Shown here in pieces: positions 1 to 12,293 of a stretch of DNA of 52,500 bases. Source of the DNA: Paenibacillus sp. FSL W8-0426. GTDB taxonomy: Bacteria > Bacillota > Bacilli > Paenibacillales > Paenibacillaceae. The number at the start of each line of letters is the position of its first letter. Position 1 is the first letter of the stretch. The stretch spans positions 85,001 to 137,500 of the forward strand of contig NZ_CP150203.1 of assembly GCF_037969725.1 (NCBI RefSeq), given 5' to 3'. The notes below the pieces were generated by a model. It had not been told where the DNA came from. It did no database searches and saw only the letters and a program-made list of their open reading frames with translations. The position numbers and the translations under genes are program-made.

Positions 1-3371
<3,371 letters not shown>

Positions 3372-3437
3372 AAGAAATGCAGGTTCTAAGATCGCAAGTT
3401 TCGTTTCGAACCCAGTTTTCAGAGAGCAATCTCTGAG

Positions 3438-3478
3438 TGAAAAACGGGTACATCACTTGATGTACGGATCGTTTTTCA
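3438..3478 (+). other. Hairpin in the 23S-5S spacer, just upstream of 5S
   Basis: TGAAAAACG and CGTTTTTCA form an outer stem around an inner perfect inverted repeat (GTACATCA / TGATGTAC). The hairpin lies between the 23S processing stem and the 5S start and is likely a precursor processing structure. Confidence 0.6.
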
Positions 3479-3494
3479 ATCCAAAGCAAAATCG

Positions 3495-3611
3495 TTTGGT
3501 GGCGATGGCGGAGGGGTTCCACACGTTCCCATCCCGAACACGACCGTTAAGCCCTCTAGCGCCGATGGTACTTGGACCGCAGGGTCCTGGGAGAGTAGGA
3601 AGCCGCCAAGC
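3495..3611 (+). rRNA. rrf: 5S ribosomal RNA
   Basis: The 117-nt sequence starts TTTGGTGGCGATGGCGGAGG and ends GCCGCCAAGC. The two ends pair as in Bacillus 5S rRNA, and the conserved internal segment CCGAACACGACCGTTAAGC is present. It is the last gene of the rRNA operon, followed directly by a terminator. Confidence 0.97.
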
Positions 3612-3615
3612 GAAG

Positions 3616-3648
3616 AACCACTGCCGATGTAATCGGCGGTGGTTTTTA
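3616..3648 (+). terminator. Rho-independent terminator of the rRNA operon
   Basis: A 13-bp stem (AACCACTGCCGAT, loop GTA, ATCGGCGGTGGTT) is followed by a T-rich run. Confidence 0.93.
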
Positions 3649-3829
3649 TTTTTTTATAGATATATTTAGTGAATTTATGCATCAAAAAAAGGCCTTATTA
3701 TATAGTACATTTTGACAAGCAAACCATTTCAAACGGAAAGAGTGATTTGTCTTATCTTTCCATTTGTCCTCAGTGTACATACATATGTGTTCAACAGACG
3801 GTACACCCTATAGAAGAGGGCGGTTTTCC

Positions 3830-3859
3830 TTGACAGTCTAAATAGCGCTTTGCTATCAT
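3830..3859 (+). promoter_or_regulatory. Sigma-A promoter of guaB
   Basis: A perfect -35 (TTGACA, 3830-3835) is followed after 18 bases by TATCAT (3854-3859). The leader to the guaB start is about 100 nt. No purine riboswitch fold was recognised in it. Confidence 0.75.
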
Positions 3860-3894
3860 GGCAATAATAAATTTTTAAGTAACGTACTTTTTAG

Positions 3895-5421
<1,527 letters not shown>

Positions 5422-5446
5422 TCAGAAGGGTGTCATTTATTCCCAA

Positions 5447-5484
5447 GGCAGGCTCGGCGATTTTCGCCGGGCTTGTCTTTTTTT
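5447..5484 (+). terminator. Terminator after guaB
   Basis: A GC-rich stem (GGCAGGCTCGGCG, loop ATTTT, CGCCGGGCTTGTC) is followed by seven T. Confidence 0.9.
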
Positions 5485-5497
5485 GCGGATACCCCTG

Positions 5498-5880
5498 TGA
5501 TAGAATAGTAAGGGTGGTTACGGACCATGGGCAAACGAGGGCGAAGCGACATTGTTGTTAAAATTGCCCGGACAAGCCTGTGGCGTTTTTATGAAGGGTT
5601 TCTCGTTTATTGAAGTCCTTCCTGCATGGGCCTTATCAAGAGGCACCGATGCAGTTTCTGTTTTATCATTATGAAGCGCATATGTCCTTCTACATAAGCA
5701 TGTAGATATGCTGATTAAGTGACGATCGATCTTGTACTTTCAGAGCGACGGCATCGCTCTTTCGATACAGCGCATATACAAAGAAAAAGATTCACACCAA
5801 CATCTGCACGGTTCAGGGCAAAAAAATATCACAGTTCAAGCTGTTCCACAGCTTCGGATGTGAAGGGAGAATTCACTACA
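5498..5880 (+). promoter_or_regulatory. Probable extended -10 promoter and long leader of dacA
   Basis: TGATAGAAT at 5498-5506 is an extended -10 element with no good -35. If it is used, the dacA leader is about 370 nt. The leader contains a hairpin CTACAT-AAGC-ATGTAG near 5690-5705 and another, GAGCGA-CGGCA-TCGCTC, near 5741-5757. No convincing small gene was found here. Confidence 0.4.
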
Positions 5881-7269
5881 TTGAAAGCTAAACGAACGAA
5901 TAAAAATAAACGCCAATTGCTCAAAAAAAGCGTAGCGTCGATGATGCTGGTCAACATGCTCTGCATGTCCGCGGTCATGCCGGTCATGGCGGCAGCGAAT
6001 AATTCGGGTCAGGTTCTTACTGCGGCAGCTACCAAAACACAAACGGCAAAAGCAGCACAGATTCCATCCGTGGATTCCCTCGGGCTGAAGGTTAAATCGG
6101 CGATTCTCATGGAGGCCTCCACAGGGGAAGTTCTTCTGAATGTGAATGCGAATGAAGCTATGCCACCTGCGAGCATGACCAAAATGATGACGGAATATAT
6201 CGTGGCTGAACAGGTCAAGCAAGGAAAATTCAGCTGGGATGACGTCGTTGAGGTTAAGGATAACGCAGCAAAAAGTATCGGTTCCCGCATTTTTCTGGCC
6301 AAAGGGGACAAGCATACAGTTAAGGAGCTGTACATCGCGATGGCTGTAGGCTCGGCAAATGATGCTACGGTTGCGCTGGCGGAATATGTCGCTGGCTCTG
6401 AAGCCGAGTTCGTAAAAATGATGAACGAAGAAGCACAGCGTATGGGCATGAAAGATACGTATTTTATTAACTCTACAGGTCTTGACCGTGCTGACATGCC
6501 GGAGGATTACCGTCCTGCCGAAGACAAGGAAACGGTGATGTCGGCGTATGATGCGGCGATCCTATGCAGATACATCATTAAAGACCATCCGGACTATAAG
6601 GATTTTACGACGATTCAATCCTACAAATTCCGTCCAAACGACAAGGCGCCAATCATTAACTACAACTGGATGCTGGAAGCAAATAAAGATATCACCAACT
6701 TCAAAAGCTTTGCTTACGAAGGTTTGGACGGCATGAAGACAGGTCACACTACGAAAGCAGGCAACAATTTCACGGGAACTGCTGAGCGTAATGGATTGCG
6801 TTACATCAGCGTAGTAATGGGCACCACTTCTGAAGCAGCACGCTTTACGGAAACACGGAAGGTACTGGATTATGGATTTAACAATTTTGAGGTCAAGCAG
6901 GCAGTTGCTGCAAAAACAAAGGTAACCGGTCTGGAATCCGTTCCTCTTAAAAAGGGGAGTGAAACAACAGTTCCTGTCGTGACCGATAATGCGGTAAGCT
7001 TTGTCGTTCCGAAGGGTACGCAGAACCTGGATGTTACGTTCAAGACGAACGTATCGAACGATAACGAACTGGTGGCCCCAATCAAAGCAGGAACCAAGGT
7101 TGGAACGGTAACCTACACCTATAAAGCGGACGGCATGGAGCCTCAGGAGAAAACGGTAAACCTGATCACGGCAGAAGACGCGGAAAAAGGCGGATGGTTC
7201 CGGTTGTTCTTCCGTGCCATTAAAGATTTCTTCGTTGATCTGTTCGACGGAATCAAGAACCTCTTCTAA
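5881..7269 (+). CDS. dacA: D-alanyl-D-alanine carboxypeptidase (PBP5 type)
   Basis: Removes the terminal D-Ala from peptidoglycan stem pentapeptides outside the membrane. The 462-residue protein has a signal peptide (basic start, hydrophobic stretch at about 17-33, cleavage near VMAAA). The S11 active-site motifs are intact: S98-M-T-K101, S158-A-N160 and K286-T-G288. A C-terminal beta domain follows. The last 20 or so residues are rich in Phe, Lys and Asp and form the amphipathic helix that anchors PBP5 to the outer face of the membrane. TTG at 5881 was chosen because AAGGGAGA lies about 10 bases upstream and the signal peptide starts here. The reading frame stays open to 5719, but that extension would bury the signal peptide. 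The position after guaB and before the pdx genes matches Bacillus. Confidence 0.96.
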   Translation: MKAKRTNKNKRQLLKKSVASMMLVNMLCMSAVMPVMAAANNSGQVLTAAATKTQTAKAAQIPSVDSLGLKVKSAILMEASTGEVLLNVNANEAMPPASMTKMMTEYIVAEQVKQGKFSWDDVVEVKDNAAKSIGSRIFLAKGDKHTVKELYIAMAVGSANDATVALAEYVAGSEAEFVKMMNEEAQRMGMKDTYFINSTGLDRADMPEDYRPAEDKETVMSAYDAAILCRYIIKDHPDYKDFTTIQSYKFRPNDKAPIINYNWMLEANKDITNFKSFAYEGLDGMKTGHTTKAGNNFTGTAERNGLRYISVVMGTTSEAARFTETRKVLDYGFNNFEVKQAVAAKTKVTGLESVPLKKGSETTVPVVTDNAVSFVVPKGTQNLDVTFKTNVSNDNELVAPIKAGTKVGTVTYTYKADGMEPQEKTVNLITAEDAEKGGWFRLFFRAIKDFFVDLFDGIKNLF

Positions 7270-7364
7270 CGAGCAGGGCCGATCCGAACCATCCATGAAT
7301 ATTACGCAAAGGTGGCAGCAGAGGATAAGCCTTCAGCCGTTTGCGTGTTATTCGATCGGATGGA

Positions 7365-7393
7365 TTGTAACTTGGTTGGTTTTCCGGTAAAAT
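7365..7393 (+). promoter_or_regulatory. Probable sigma-A promoter for the pdx locus
   Basis: TTGTAA (7365-7370), a 17-base spacer and TAAAAT (7388-7393). It sits where a pdxS promoter would be expected, but now reads into a deletion scar and pdxT. Confidence 0.55.
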
Positions 7394-7448
7394 ATCAAGT
7401 TAGGATTCTACGTATAATCTGATGATTTTCCAGCTTAAACACAGTAAT

Positions 7449-7499
7449 GAAATCTCCAAACTTGCCCCTTCCGAGCGCATGCAGGATCGTGGCATGTAA
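7449..7499 (+). pseudogene. pdxS: pdxS remnant: last 16 codons of the PLP synthase synthase subunit
   Basis: The frame ending at the TAA at 7497-7499 reads EISKLAPSERMQDRGM. This closely matches the C-terminus of PdxS as I recall it from Bacillus subtilis (GIEISNLLPEQRMQERGW). The match stops abruptly upstream of EIS, where the frame reads MIFQLKHSN, unlike the family. Nothing resembling the rest of PdxS (about 275 residues) lies between dacA and here. The remnant ends 18 bases before pdxT and still carries the ribosome binding site for it (AAGGGAAGG at 7498-7506). Position, frame and sequence together point to an internal deletion of pdxS. A misassembly that dropped about 0.85 kb would look the same. 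Confidence 0.8.
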
Positions 7500-7517
7500 G
7501 GGAAGGAAAATGCGAAA

Positions 7518-8111
7518 ATGAAGATTGGCGTTTTGGCACTTCAAGGTGCGGTAACCGAACATATACGCAGCATCGAACTTGCCGGGGCAGAGGGCGTACC
7601 TGTCAAGCAGGTTGAACAATTGGCTGAATTGGACGGCCTGATCCTTCCTGGCGGAGAGAGTACGACGATAGGCAAGCTTATGCGCAAATACGGCTTTATG
7701 GAGGCCATTCGTTCTTTTGCAGCTGAAGGAAAGCCTGTTTTCGGCACATGCGCGGGATTGATTGTTATGGCAGAGCGTATAGCTGGACAGGAAGAGGCTC
7801 ACCTGGGCCTTATGGACATGACGGTATCCCGGAATGCGTTTGGTCGTCAGAGGGAGAGCTTTGAAACGGATCTGCCTGTCAAAGGCATTGAAGGACCGGT
7901 AAGGGCCGTATTTATACGCGCGCCTTTGATCGAAAGCGTAGGGGAAGGGGTAAATGTGCTTTCCACCTATAACGACGAAATCGTCACAGCTCGTCAGGGG
8001 AACTTGCTGGCATGTTCCTATCATCCGGAGCTTACGGACGATTATCGTCTGCATGCTTATTTTGTAGACATGGCTCGTTCCGCTAAGAATGCTGTACCTA
8101 ACCATGAATAA
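7518..8111 (+). CDS. pdxT: Pyridoxal 5'-phosphate synthase glutaminase subunit
   Basis: Hydrolyses glutamine and passes ammonia to PdxS, which makes PLP from ribose 5-phosphate and glyceraldehyde 3-phosphate. The 197-residue class I glutaminase is intact: oxyanion-strand motif PGGEST (44-49), nucleophile C78 in GTCAG, and catalytic H169 and E171 in YHPEL. The start [10 protein letters not shown] is typical. PdxT is inactive as a glutaminase unless bound to PdxS, and pdxS is reduced here to a remnant just upstream. The protein is therefore useful only if a full pdxS is encoded elsewhere, or if the deletion is an assembly error. A stem with a T-tract follows the gene. Confidence 0.96.
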   Translation: MKIGVLALQGAVTEHIRSIELAGAEGVPVKQVEQLAELDGLILPGGESTTIGKLMRKYGFMEAIRSFAAEGKPVFGTCAGLIVMAERIAGQEEAHLGLMDMTVSRNAFGRQRESFETDLPVKGIEGPVRAVFIRAPLIESVGEGVNVLSTYNDEIVTARQGNLLACSYHPELTDDYRLHAYFVDMARSAKNAVPNHE

Positions 8112-8119
8112 ATAATGCA

Positions 8120-8282
8120 CAACCTATGATCTCCCGATATCGATCACCCCTGTGATGGTTATGCCATTGCTCAGGAATTGTATGTGATCAGATGCCTGAT
8201 GTTGCCCGTATCTGCTTGATGAGACAAAGCGGGGATCGCAGCGTGGGGTATCTTGTCACCGGGAGATAAAGGTTGTTTTTTT
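8120..8282 (+). ncRNA. Structured intergenic RNA closed by a long-range stem and a T-tract
   Basis: CAACCT-ATG-ATCTCCCG (8120-8136) pairs with CGGGAGAT-AA-AGGTTG (8260-8275). This gives 14 bp around one small internal loop and encloses 123 nt. Seven T follow at once (8276-8282), so the whole works as a terminator with a large domain in its loop. The enclosed part has smaller hairpins: ATCAC-CCCT-GTGAT near 8143-8156 and ATCAG-ATGC-CTGAT near 8189-8202. The conserved T-box antiterminator sequence is absent, so I do not call it a serS T-box. It could be the pdxT terminator with an insert, a stable small RNA, or a serS leader element. Function unknown. Confidence 0.45.
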
Positions 8283-8374
8283 GGTTCCATGAAAAGCGAA
8301 GTTATAAGGGCTCCCTAATAATGCCGATAAAAGAGTAAGGGGCTTATTACGCGGAGGATTTAGGAGGGGTAGTA

Positions 8375-9658
8375 GTGCTTGATGTAAGAATTTTGCGAAA
8401 TGAATTGAATCGAGTGGAAGAAGCGCTTAACAACCGCGGCAAGTCGTTGGACCTGATCTCGGGGTTCACCGAGTTGGATACCAAGCGCCGCGAGCTTCTG
8501 CAGGAGAGCGAAGCGTTGAAAAACCAGCGAAACACCGTTTCCGCCGAGGTGGCCAAACGCAAAAAAAACCGTGAGAATGCGGATGAACTCATCGTTGAAA
8601 TGCGTGAGGTTTCTGATCGGATCAAAGCAATGGATGAAGAGGTTCGCGAACTGGAAGCCCAAATCAATGACCTGACCATGGCTATTCCCAACATTCCAAA
8701 CGAGAGCGTGCCGGTGGGCGCATCCGAAGAGGATAATGTGGAAATTCGCCGCTGGTCCGAACCGAAAAGCTTTTCTTTTACACCAAAAGCACATTGGGAA
8801 ATTGCGCAGGAGCTGAACATCCTTGATTTTGAAGCGGCTGCGAAAGTTACAGGTTCCCGGTTTACTTTCTACAAAGGGCTTGGAGCACGTTTGGAGCGTG
8901 CACTGATCAATTTCATGATGGATCTGCACAGCGATCAGCATGGATACGAAGAAATCTTGCCTCCTTATATCGTCAACCGAGATAGCTTGTTTGGTACAGG
9001 CCAGTTGCCAAAGTTCGAAGAAGATTTGTTCAAACTGAAGGATACCGAATATTATCTGATTCCGACAGCGGAAGTTCCCGTCACGAACTATCATCGCGAA
9101 GAAATTTTGAACGTGGAAGATCTGCCGAAGCATTTCGTGGCGTACAGCTCTTGCTTCCGTTCCGAGGCCGGCTCCGCCGGTCGAGATACACGCGGTTTGA
9201 TTCGCCAGCACCAGTTCAACAAGGTGGAGCTGCTCAAACTCGCGACGCCAGAAACCTCGTATGAGGAATTGGAGAAAATGACCCAAAATGCGGAGCGCGT
9301 GCTTCAATTGCTTGAGCTCCCTTACCGTGTTTTGACGTTGTGCACAGGGGATATGGGCTTTACATCTGCCAAAACGTACGATCTAGAGGTATGGTTGCCG
9401 GAGAGCAATACGTACCGTGAAATTTCTTCTTGCTCCAATTGCGAGGATTTTCAGGCACGCCGTGCCAACATCCGCTTCCGCAGGGAGGCTAAAGCGAAGC
9501 CGGAATTCGTACATACCTTGAATGGTTCCGGTCTGGCGGTTGGCCGTACCCTTGCAGCAATCCTGGAAAACTACCAGCAAGAGGATGGTTCGGTTGTGAT
9601 CCCTGAGGTTCTTCGCCCTTATATGGGAGGCATTAGCGTAATCACCCGCCGTTCGTAG
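8375..9658 (+). CDS. serS: Seryl-tRNA synthetase
   Basis: Charges tRNA-Ser with serine in the cytoplasm (class II synthetase, homodimer). The 427 residues are of normal length. The N-terminal coiled-coil arm that grips the long variable arm of tRNA-Ser spans roughly 1-110. The catalytic domain follows with motif 2 ([21 protein letters not shown]) and motif 3 ([18 protein letters not shown]) intact. GTG is preceded by AGGAGGGG about 5 bases upstream. The gene is followed by a terminator and then, fittingly, a tRNA-Ser gene. Confidence 0.98.
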   Translation: MLDVRILRNELNRVEEALNNRGKSLDLISGFTELDTKRRELLQESEALKNQRNTVSAEVAKRKKNRENADELIVEMREVSDRIKAMDEEVRELEAQINDLTMAIPNIPNESVPVGASEEDNVEIRRWSEPKSFSFTPKAHWEIAQELNILDFEAAAKVTGSRFTFYKGLGARLERALINFMMDLHSDQHGYEEILPPYIVNRDSLFGTGQLPKFEEDLFKLKDTEYYLIPTAEVPVTNYHREEILNVEDLPKHFVAYSSCFRSEAGSAGRDTRGLIRQHQFNKVELLKLATPETSYEELEKMTQNAERVLQLLELPYRVLTLCTGDMGFTSAKTYDLEVWLPESNTYREISSCSNCEDFQARRANIRFRREAKAKPEFVHTLNGSGLAVGRTLAAILENYQQEDGSVVIPEVLRPYMGGISVITRRS

Positions 9659-9672
9659 GCAATAAAAACCAA

Positions 9673-9723
9673 GTGGGGATCCGGCGTAACATTTCGTAAT
9701 AAAACGCCGGATTTTAATCCCAC
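9673..9723 (+). terminator. Terminator after serS
   Basis: GTGGGGATCCGGCGT pairs with ACGCCGGAT...ATCCCAC, with the T-run TTTT between the two descending segments. The inner 9-bp stem (ATCCGGCGT/ACGCCGGAT) is perfect. Confidence 0.75.
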
Positions 9724-9742
9724 ATGGAGCAAAGTAAAAGGG

Positions 9743-9772
9743 TTGCTTCCGCATATAATGATGTGGTATGAT
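9743..9772 (+). promoter_or_regulatory. Promoter of tRNA-Ser
   Basis: TTGCTT (9743-9748), an 18-base spacer and TATGAT (9767-9772), with a TG extension before the -10. Transcription would begin about 30 bases before the mature tRNA. Confidence 0.6.
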
Positions 9773-9807
9773 AAGTTTCGTGGCAACTTTATAGTTCTTT
9801 ATAACCT

Positions 9808-9896
9808 GGAGAGATACCGAAGCGGTCATAACGGGGCGGTCTTGAAAACCGTTAGAGTGCAAGCTCACGTGGGTTCGAATCCCACTCTCTCCGCCA
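9808..9896 (+). tRNA. tRNA-Ser (anticodon UGA)
   Basis: The acceptor stem GGAGAGA (9808-9814) pairs with TCTCTCC (9886-9892), followed by discriminator G and an encoded CCA. The anticodon loop CTTGAAA puts TGA at 9843-9845. A long variable arm, as expected for class II serine tRNA, and the GGTTCGAAT T-loop are present. Length is 89 nt. Confidence 0.97.
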
Positions 9897-9911
9897 ACTT
9901 ATAATAATGAC

Positions 9912-9945
9912 AAGGATTTGGGCGTATATGCCTGAATCCTTTTTT
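9912..9945 (+). terminator. Terminator after tRNA-Ser
   Basis: AAGGATTTGGGC and GCCTGAATCCTT pair around a short loop; six T follow. Confidence 0.85.
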
Positions 9946-10000
9946 GATTTTCTTGGCTTTATAACGCTAACGGCAGCCTTCCATTCGCGTTCGAAGCAGA

Positions 10001-10031
10001 TGCATAAAAACATGCTCAACGCCGCAACTTA
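10001..10031 (+). promoter_or_regulatory. Possible sigma-G type (forespore) promoter
   Basis: TGCATA (10001-10006), 18 bases, then CAACTTA (10025-10031) resembles the forespore consensus (GNATR and CAWWNTA, with one mismatch in the -10). It lies just before three small genes, one of which is a recognisable spore protein. Tentative. Confidence 0.3.
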
Positions 10032-10052
10032 TAGGGGTGGAGGTGGTCAATA

Positions 10053-10394
10053 ATGAACCGCGAGTTGAACATGGATCAAAATGAGCTTGTGGACGCTTGG
10101 CAGGAAGTGCTGCCCCAGGTCTTGAATGTAGGCGATCAGGCACAGGTAATGGCCGATGAAGCCGATCAGCAAGCGATACGCATACACATCGAGACGGCAG
10201 GGCATCAGATGTATTCCTTCGACTTTAAATGTGCTTACGTGGACTCGCGTGAAGTCGAGGTCCAGCTCGTGGACGTTGAACGGGATGGCAGAACTACCGA
10301 TGAGCGCACCGAATCCATACAAGAACTAGCTTACGACTATAAACGTCACATCCATGAATGTGCCCAGTCTTTGCAGTCGAAAACGAACCGATAA
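10053..10394 (+). CDS. Conserved-looking hypothetical protein, 113 residues
   Basis: I do not recognise this protein. It is small, acidic and soluble, with no signal peptide or membrane segment and no cysteine pairs that suggest metal binding. The middle (QAIRIHIETAGHQMYSFDFKC and REVEVQLVDVER) looks like a run of beta strands, and the C-terminal third looks helical. The start has a strong ribosome binding site (GGGGTGGAGGTGG) 5 to 15 bases upstream. It leads a set of three closely spaced small genes, the third an SspP-type spore protein, so a role in the spore is possible but is inference from position only. Confidence 0.8.
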   Translation: MNRELNMDQNELVDAWQEVLPQVLNVGDQAQVMADEADQQAIRIHIETAGHQMYSFDFKCAYVDSREVEVQLVDVERDGRTTDERTESIQELAYDYKRHIHECAQSLQSKTNR

Positions 10395-10419
10395 CTTGTG
10401 ATCCAAAGGAGTGAGGAAC

Positions 10420-10596
10420 TTGAGCAAAGCCAAAGCAGGCGTGGACAAAAATTTGCAAAACGTTGCCGCCGATCTGGAGCAGACTGTCGTCAATAGCCAT
10501 CATGCCCAACAGATACAGCAGGATACCAACGACCGTCGCCATCAGGATTCCTTGAATCATGATAAAACGGAAGACATGGACCCATCCCATTCCTAA
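10420..10596 (+). CDS. Small hydrophilic protein, 58 residues, unknown
   Basis: A TTG start (SKAKAGVDKN after the initiator) with AAAGGAG 8 bases upstream was chosen; a GTG at 10411 would overlap that binding site. The protein is rich in Asn, Gln, Asp, His and Lys and has no hydrophobic core, so it is probably disordered. It lies 25 bases after the preceding gene and 23 before an SspP-type gene. Both this gene and the next begin SK-K-A and have a similar composition, as small acid-soluble spore proteins do. I do not recognise the family, so the spore assignment is inference. Confidence 0.7.
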   Translation: MSKAKAGVDKNLQNVAADLEQTVVNSHHAQQIQQDTNDRRHQDSLNHDKTEDMDPSHS

Positions 10597-10619
10597 TCTC
10601 TTGTACTGGAGGTAACCAT

Positions 10620-10775
10620 ATGAGCAAACCAAAGGCTGTGCCCGTACCCGAAGCTCAAGATTCCGGACAAAATCATCGGGATTCACGCAAGGATTCGACC
10701 ATGCAAGAGCCATTGTCCGGGTCGAAAAAAGTAAAAAACCGGAACCATGTGGGTCACTTGAATCCTGAAGGCTAG
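10620..10775 (+). CDS. sspP: Small acid-soluble spore protein P (SspP/CotL) family
   Basis: A 51-residue, basic, hydrophilic protein too short for most gene callers. Its C-terminal half (QEPLSGSKKVKNRNH) matches the conserved core of Bacillus SspP (PEPLSGSKKVKNRNH, from memory), a minor protein made in the forespore and held in the spore core. The N-terminal half is variable, as in the family. The ribosome binding site is TGGAGG, 6 bases upstream of ATG. It ends a three-gene set that closes with a perfect 12-bp terminator. In Bacillus this gene is forespore-expressed; a tentative sigma-G type promoter lies before the first gene of the set. Confidence 0.85.
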   Translation: MSKPKAVPVPEAQDSGQNHRDSRKDSTMQEPLSGSKKVKNRNHVGHLNPEG

Positions 10776-10826
10776 GCAGAATAGCAGAATCAAAATATAA
10801 CGGATTTTATATATTTAGCAAGACAT

Positions 10827-10855
10827 AAAACTCTGGTTACCTAACCAGAGTTTTT
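10827..10855 (+). terminator. Terminator after the small spore gene set
   Basis: A perfect 12-bp stem (AAAACTCTGGTT, loop ACCT, AACCAGAGTTTT) ends in a T-run. The A-run on the other arm is short, so it mainly serves the + strand. Confidence 0.9.
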
Positions 10856-11043
10856 GCGTATTAATACATATACCTTGGGATGGTAACGGTGCGCGCCTAA
10901 ACCTAACATAGGTCTTTCTAGCTATTTTTCCGTGTTGGGACACAAATTTCCCAAAATGTGTTTCCGTTTTTCAATTTATGGTTTATCATTGAACTTGAAT
11001 TGCTTTTTTGGGGGCAGACACACGAGAGGAGAGAAACAAATCA

Positions 11044-12138
11044 ATGACAAAACGTATGGGGGCGCTTCTTCTTACATTGCTGTTGACGGTATCTTTGGCA
11101 TTAACCGCATGCAGCAGCAAACAAGAACCGAAAGAAGCGTTAAAAACAGCAGCAGCGAACGCATCTAAACTGACTTCGTATGAGATGAAATCCAACTTTA
11201 CCATTAACGAACTGAGCTATAAACCACAGGACCAATCGACGCAGGATCCGACCGTAACTCAATTCATGAGCATGCTGAAGGATGCCCAGCTGAATATTAC
11301 GGGTGTATACCAAGCTGAGCCAATGCAAACCGAAATGACTTTAGGCATCGAGCTTAAAGGCGACATGGGCATGACGTTCAACATCCCGATGGTCTTAACT
11401 GCGGAGAAAATGTATGTTAAGGTTCCAAGCATTCCGTTCTTGCCGATTCCGGAAACGTTGGTAAACAAATTTGTCGAGATTGACCTGAAACAGCTTGCTG
11501 AACAGGAAGGTACCGAATGGAACCCAAGCGCGATGGATGCGGCCAAAACGCAAAAGCTGAGCAACGAATTGATGGATGCCGTACTTAGCGAGTATGACCA
11601 AAACAAGTTTTTCAAAAACCTCGACACCAAGGATGCAAAACTGCCTGAAGGCGTAGATGCAAAACAAGTGGTTCAATTCACGGTAAACAATGACAACGTG
11701 AAGGAAGCCGTTACCGTATTGGTAACCAAAGCTTTGCCTAAAGTGATCGACATTATTTCCAAAGACGAATATCGCGAAGTGCTGCAACTGACGCAAGAAG
11801 ATATCGATCAAGCTAAATCGGATTTGAAACTGACCGAGGAAGATAAAGCGGAGATGGAAAAGGATCTGGATAAACTGAAAGATGTACTGACCATCAATGC
11901 GTTCAACATCGATTTTGCCCTGGATAAACAAGACTTCCCGGTATACCAAAAAATGAATGCAGACGTTCTGATCAAAGATCCGGATACGAAGGATGAAATC
12001 AAACTTGCATTTACCGCATCGAATACGTATACGAAAATCAATGAAAAACCAGCATTCCAAATTAACATCCCTTCTGGCGATGACGTCATCAAAATGGATG
12101 AGTTGGAAGAACTGATGAATAGTTCTTACGGCTACTAA
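11044..12138 (+). CDS. Predicted lipoprotein of unknown function
   Basis: A 364-residue protein with a lipoprotein signal peptide: basic start, hydrophobic run at about 7-20 and a lipobox LTAC with the lipidated cysteine at 23. The mature part has alternating hydrophobic and charged stretches and several Met-rich strands (MQTEMTLGIELKGDMGMTF). This suggests a beta-rich fold like LolA/LprG-type lipid-binding lipoproteins, but that is a guess from appearance. A Lys/Asp/Glu-rich helical stretch lies around 260-290. ATG at 11044 was preferred over an in-frame upstream start because GAGAGGAG lies upstream and the signal peptide begins here. It is monocistronic. Confidence 0.85.
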   Translation: MTKRMGALLLTLLLTVSLALTACSSKQEPKEALKTAAANASKLTSYEMKSNFTINELSYKPQDQSTQDPTVTQFMSMLKDAQLNITGVYQAEPMQTEMTLGIELKGDMGMTFNIPMVLTAEKMYVKVPSIPFLPIPETLVNKFVEIDLKQLAEQEGTEWNPSAMDAAKTQKLSNELMDAVLSEYDQNKFFKNLDTKDAKLPEGVDAKQVVQFTVNNDNVKEAVTVLVTKALPKVIDIISKDEYREVLQLTQEDIDQAKSDLKLTEEDKAEMEKDLDKLKDVLTINAFNIDFALDKQDFPVYQKMNADVLIKDPDTKDEIKLAFTASNTYTKINEKPAFQINIPSGDDVIKMDELEELMNSSYGY

Positions 12139-12157
12139 GCCTATCTGAAATAAAAAC

Positions 12158-12217
12158 AAACCGTCTTTTCGTAAAATGAAGGAGTGCTCCTTCATTTGAA
12201 CGGAGGCGGTTTTTTTC
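12158..12217 (+). terminator. Terminator after the lipoprotein gene
   Basis: An inner stem AATGAAGGAG-TG-CTCCTTCATT sits inside an outer pairing of AAACCG with CGGTTT, followed by seven T. Confidence 0.85.
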
Positions 12218-12293
12218 TATACAAATGGGAAAGGCGAGAGATAAACTAAATAAAAACAATATTACGCAACGAAACAGGAAGGAGAAGGCAAGC

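Noticed and set aside
5719..5880. 54-codon N-terminal extension of dacA from a GTG at 5719
   Set aside because: No ribosome binding site, and the extension would place a hydrophilic stretch before the signal peptide. The TTG at 5881 has a good site and begins a normal leader.
8112..8374. T-box riboswitch before serS
   Set aside because: The conserved antiterminator segment (AGGGTGGNACCGCG) is absent on the + strand, and no specifier loop could be placed.
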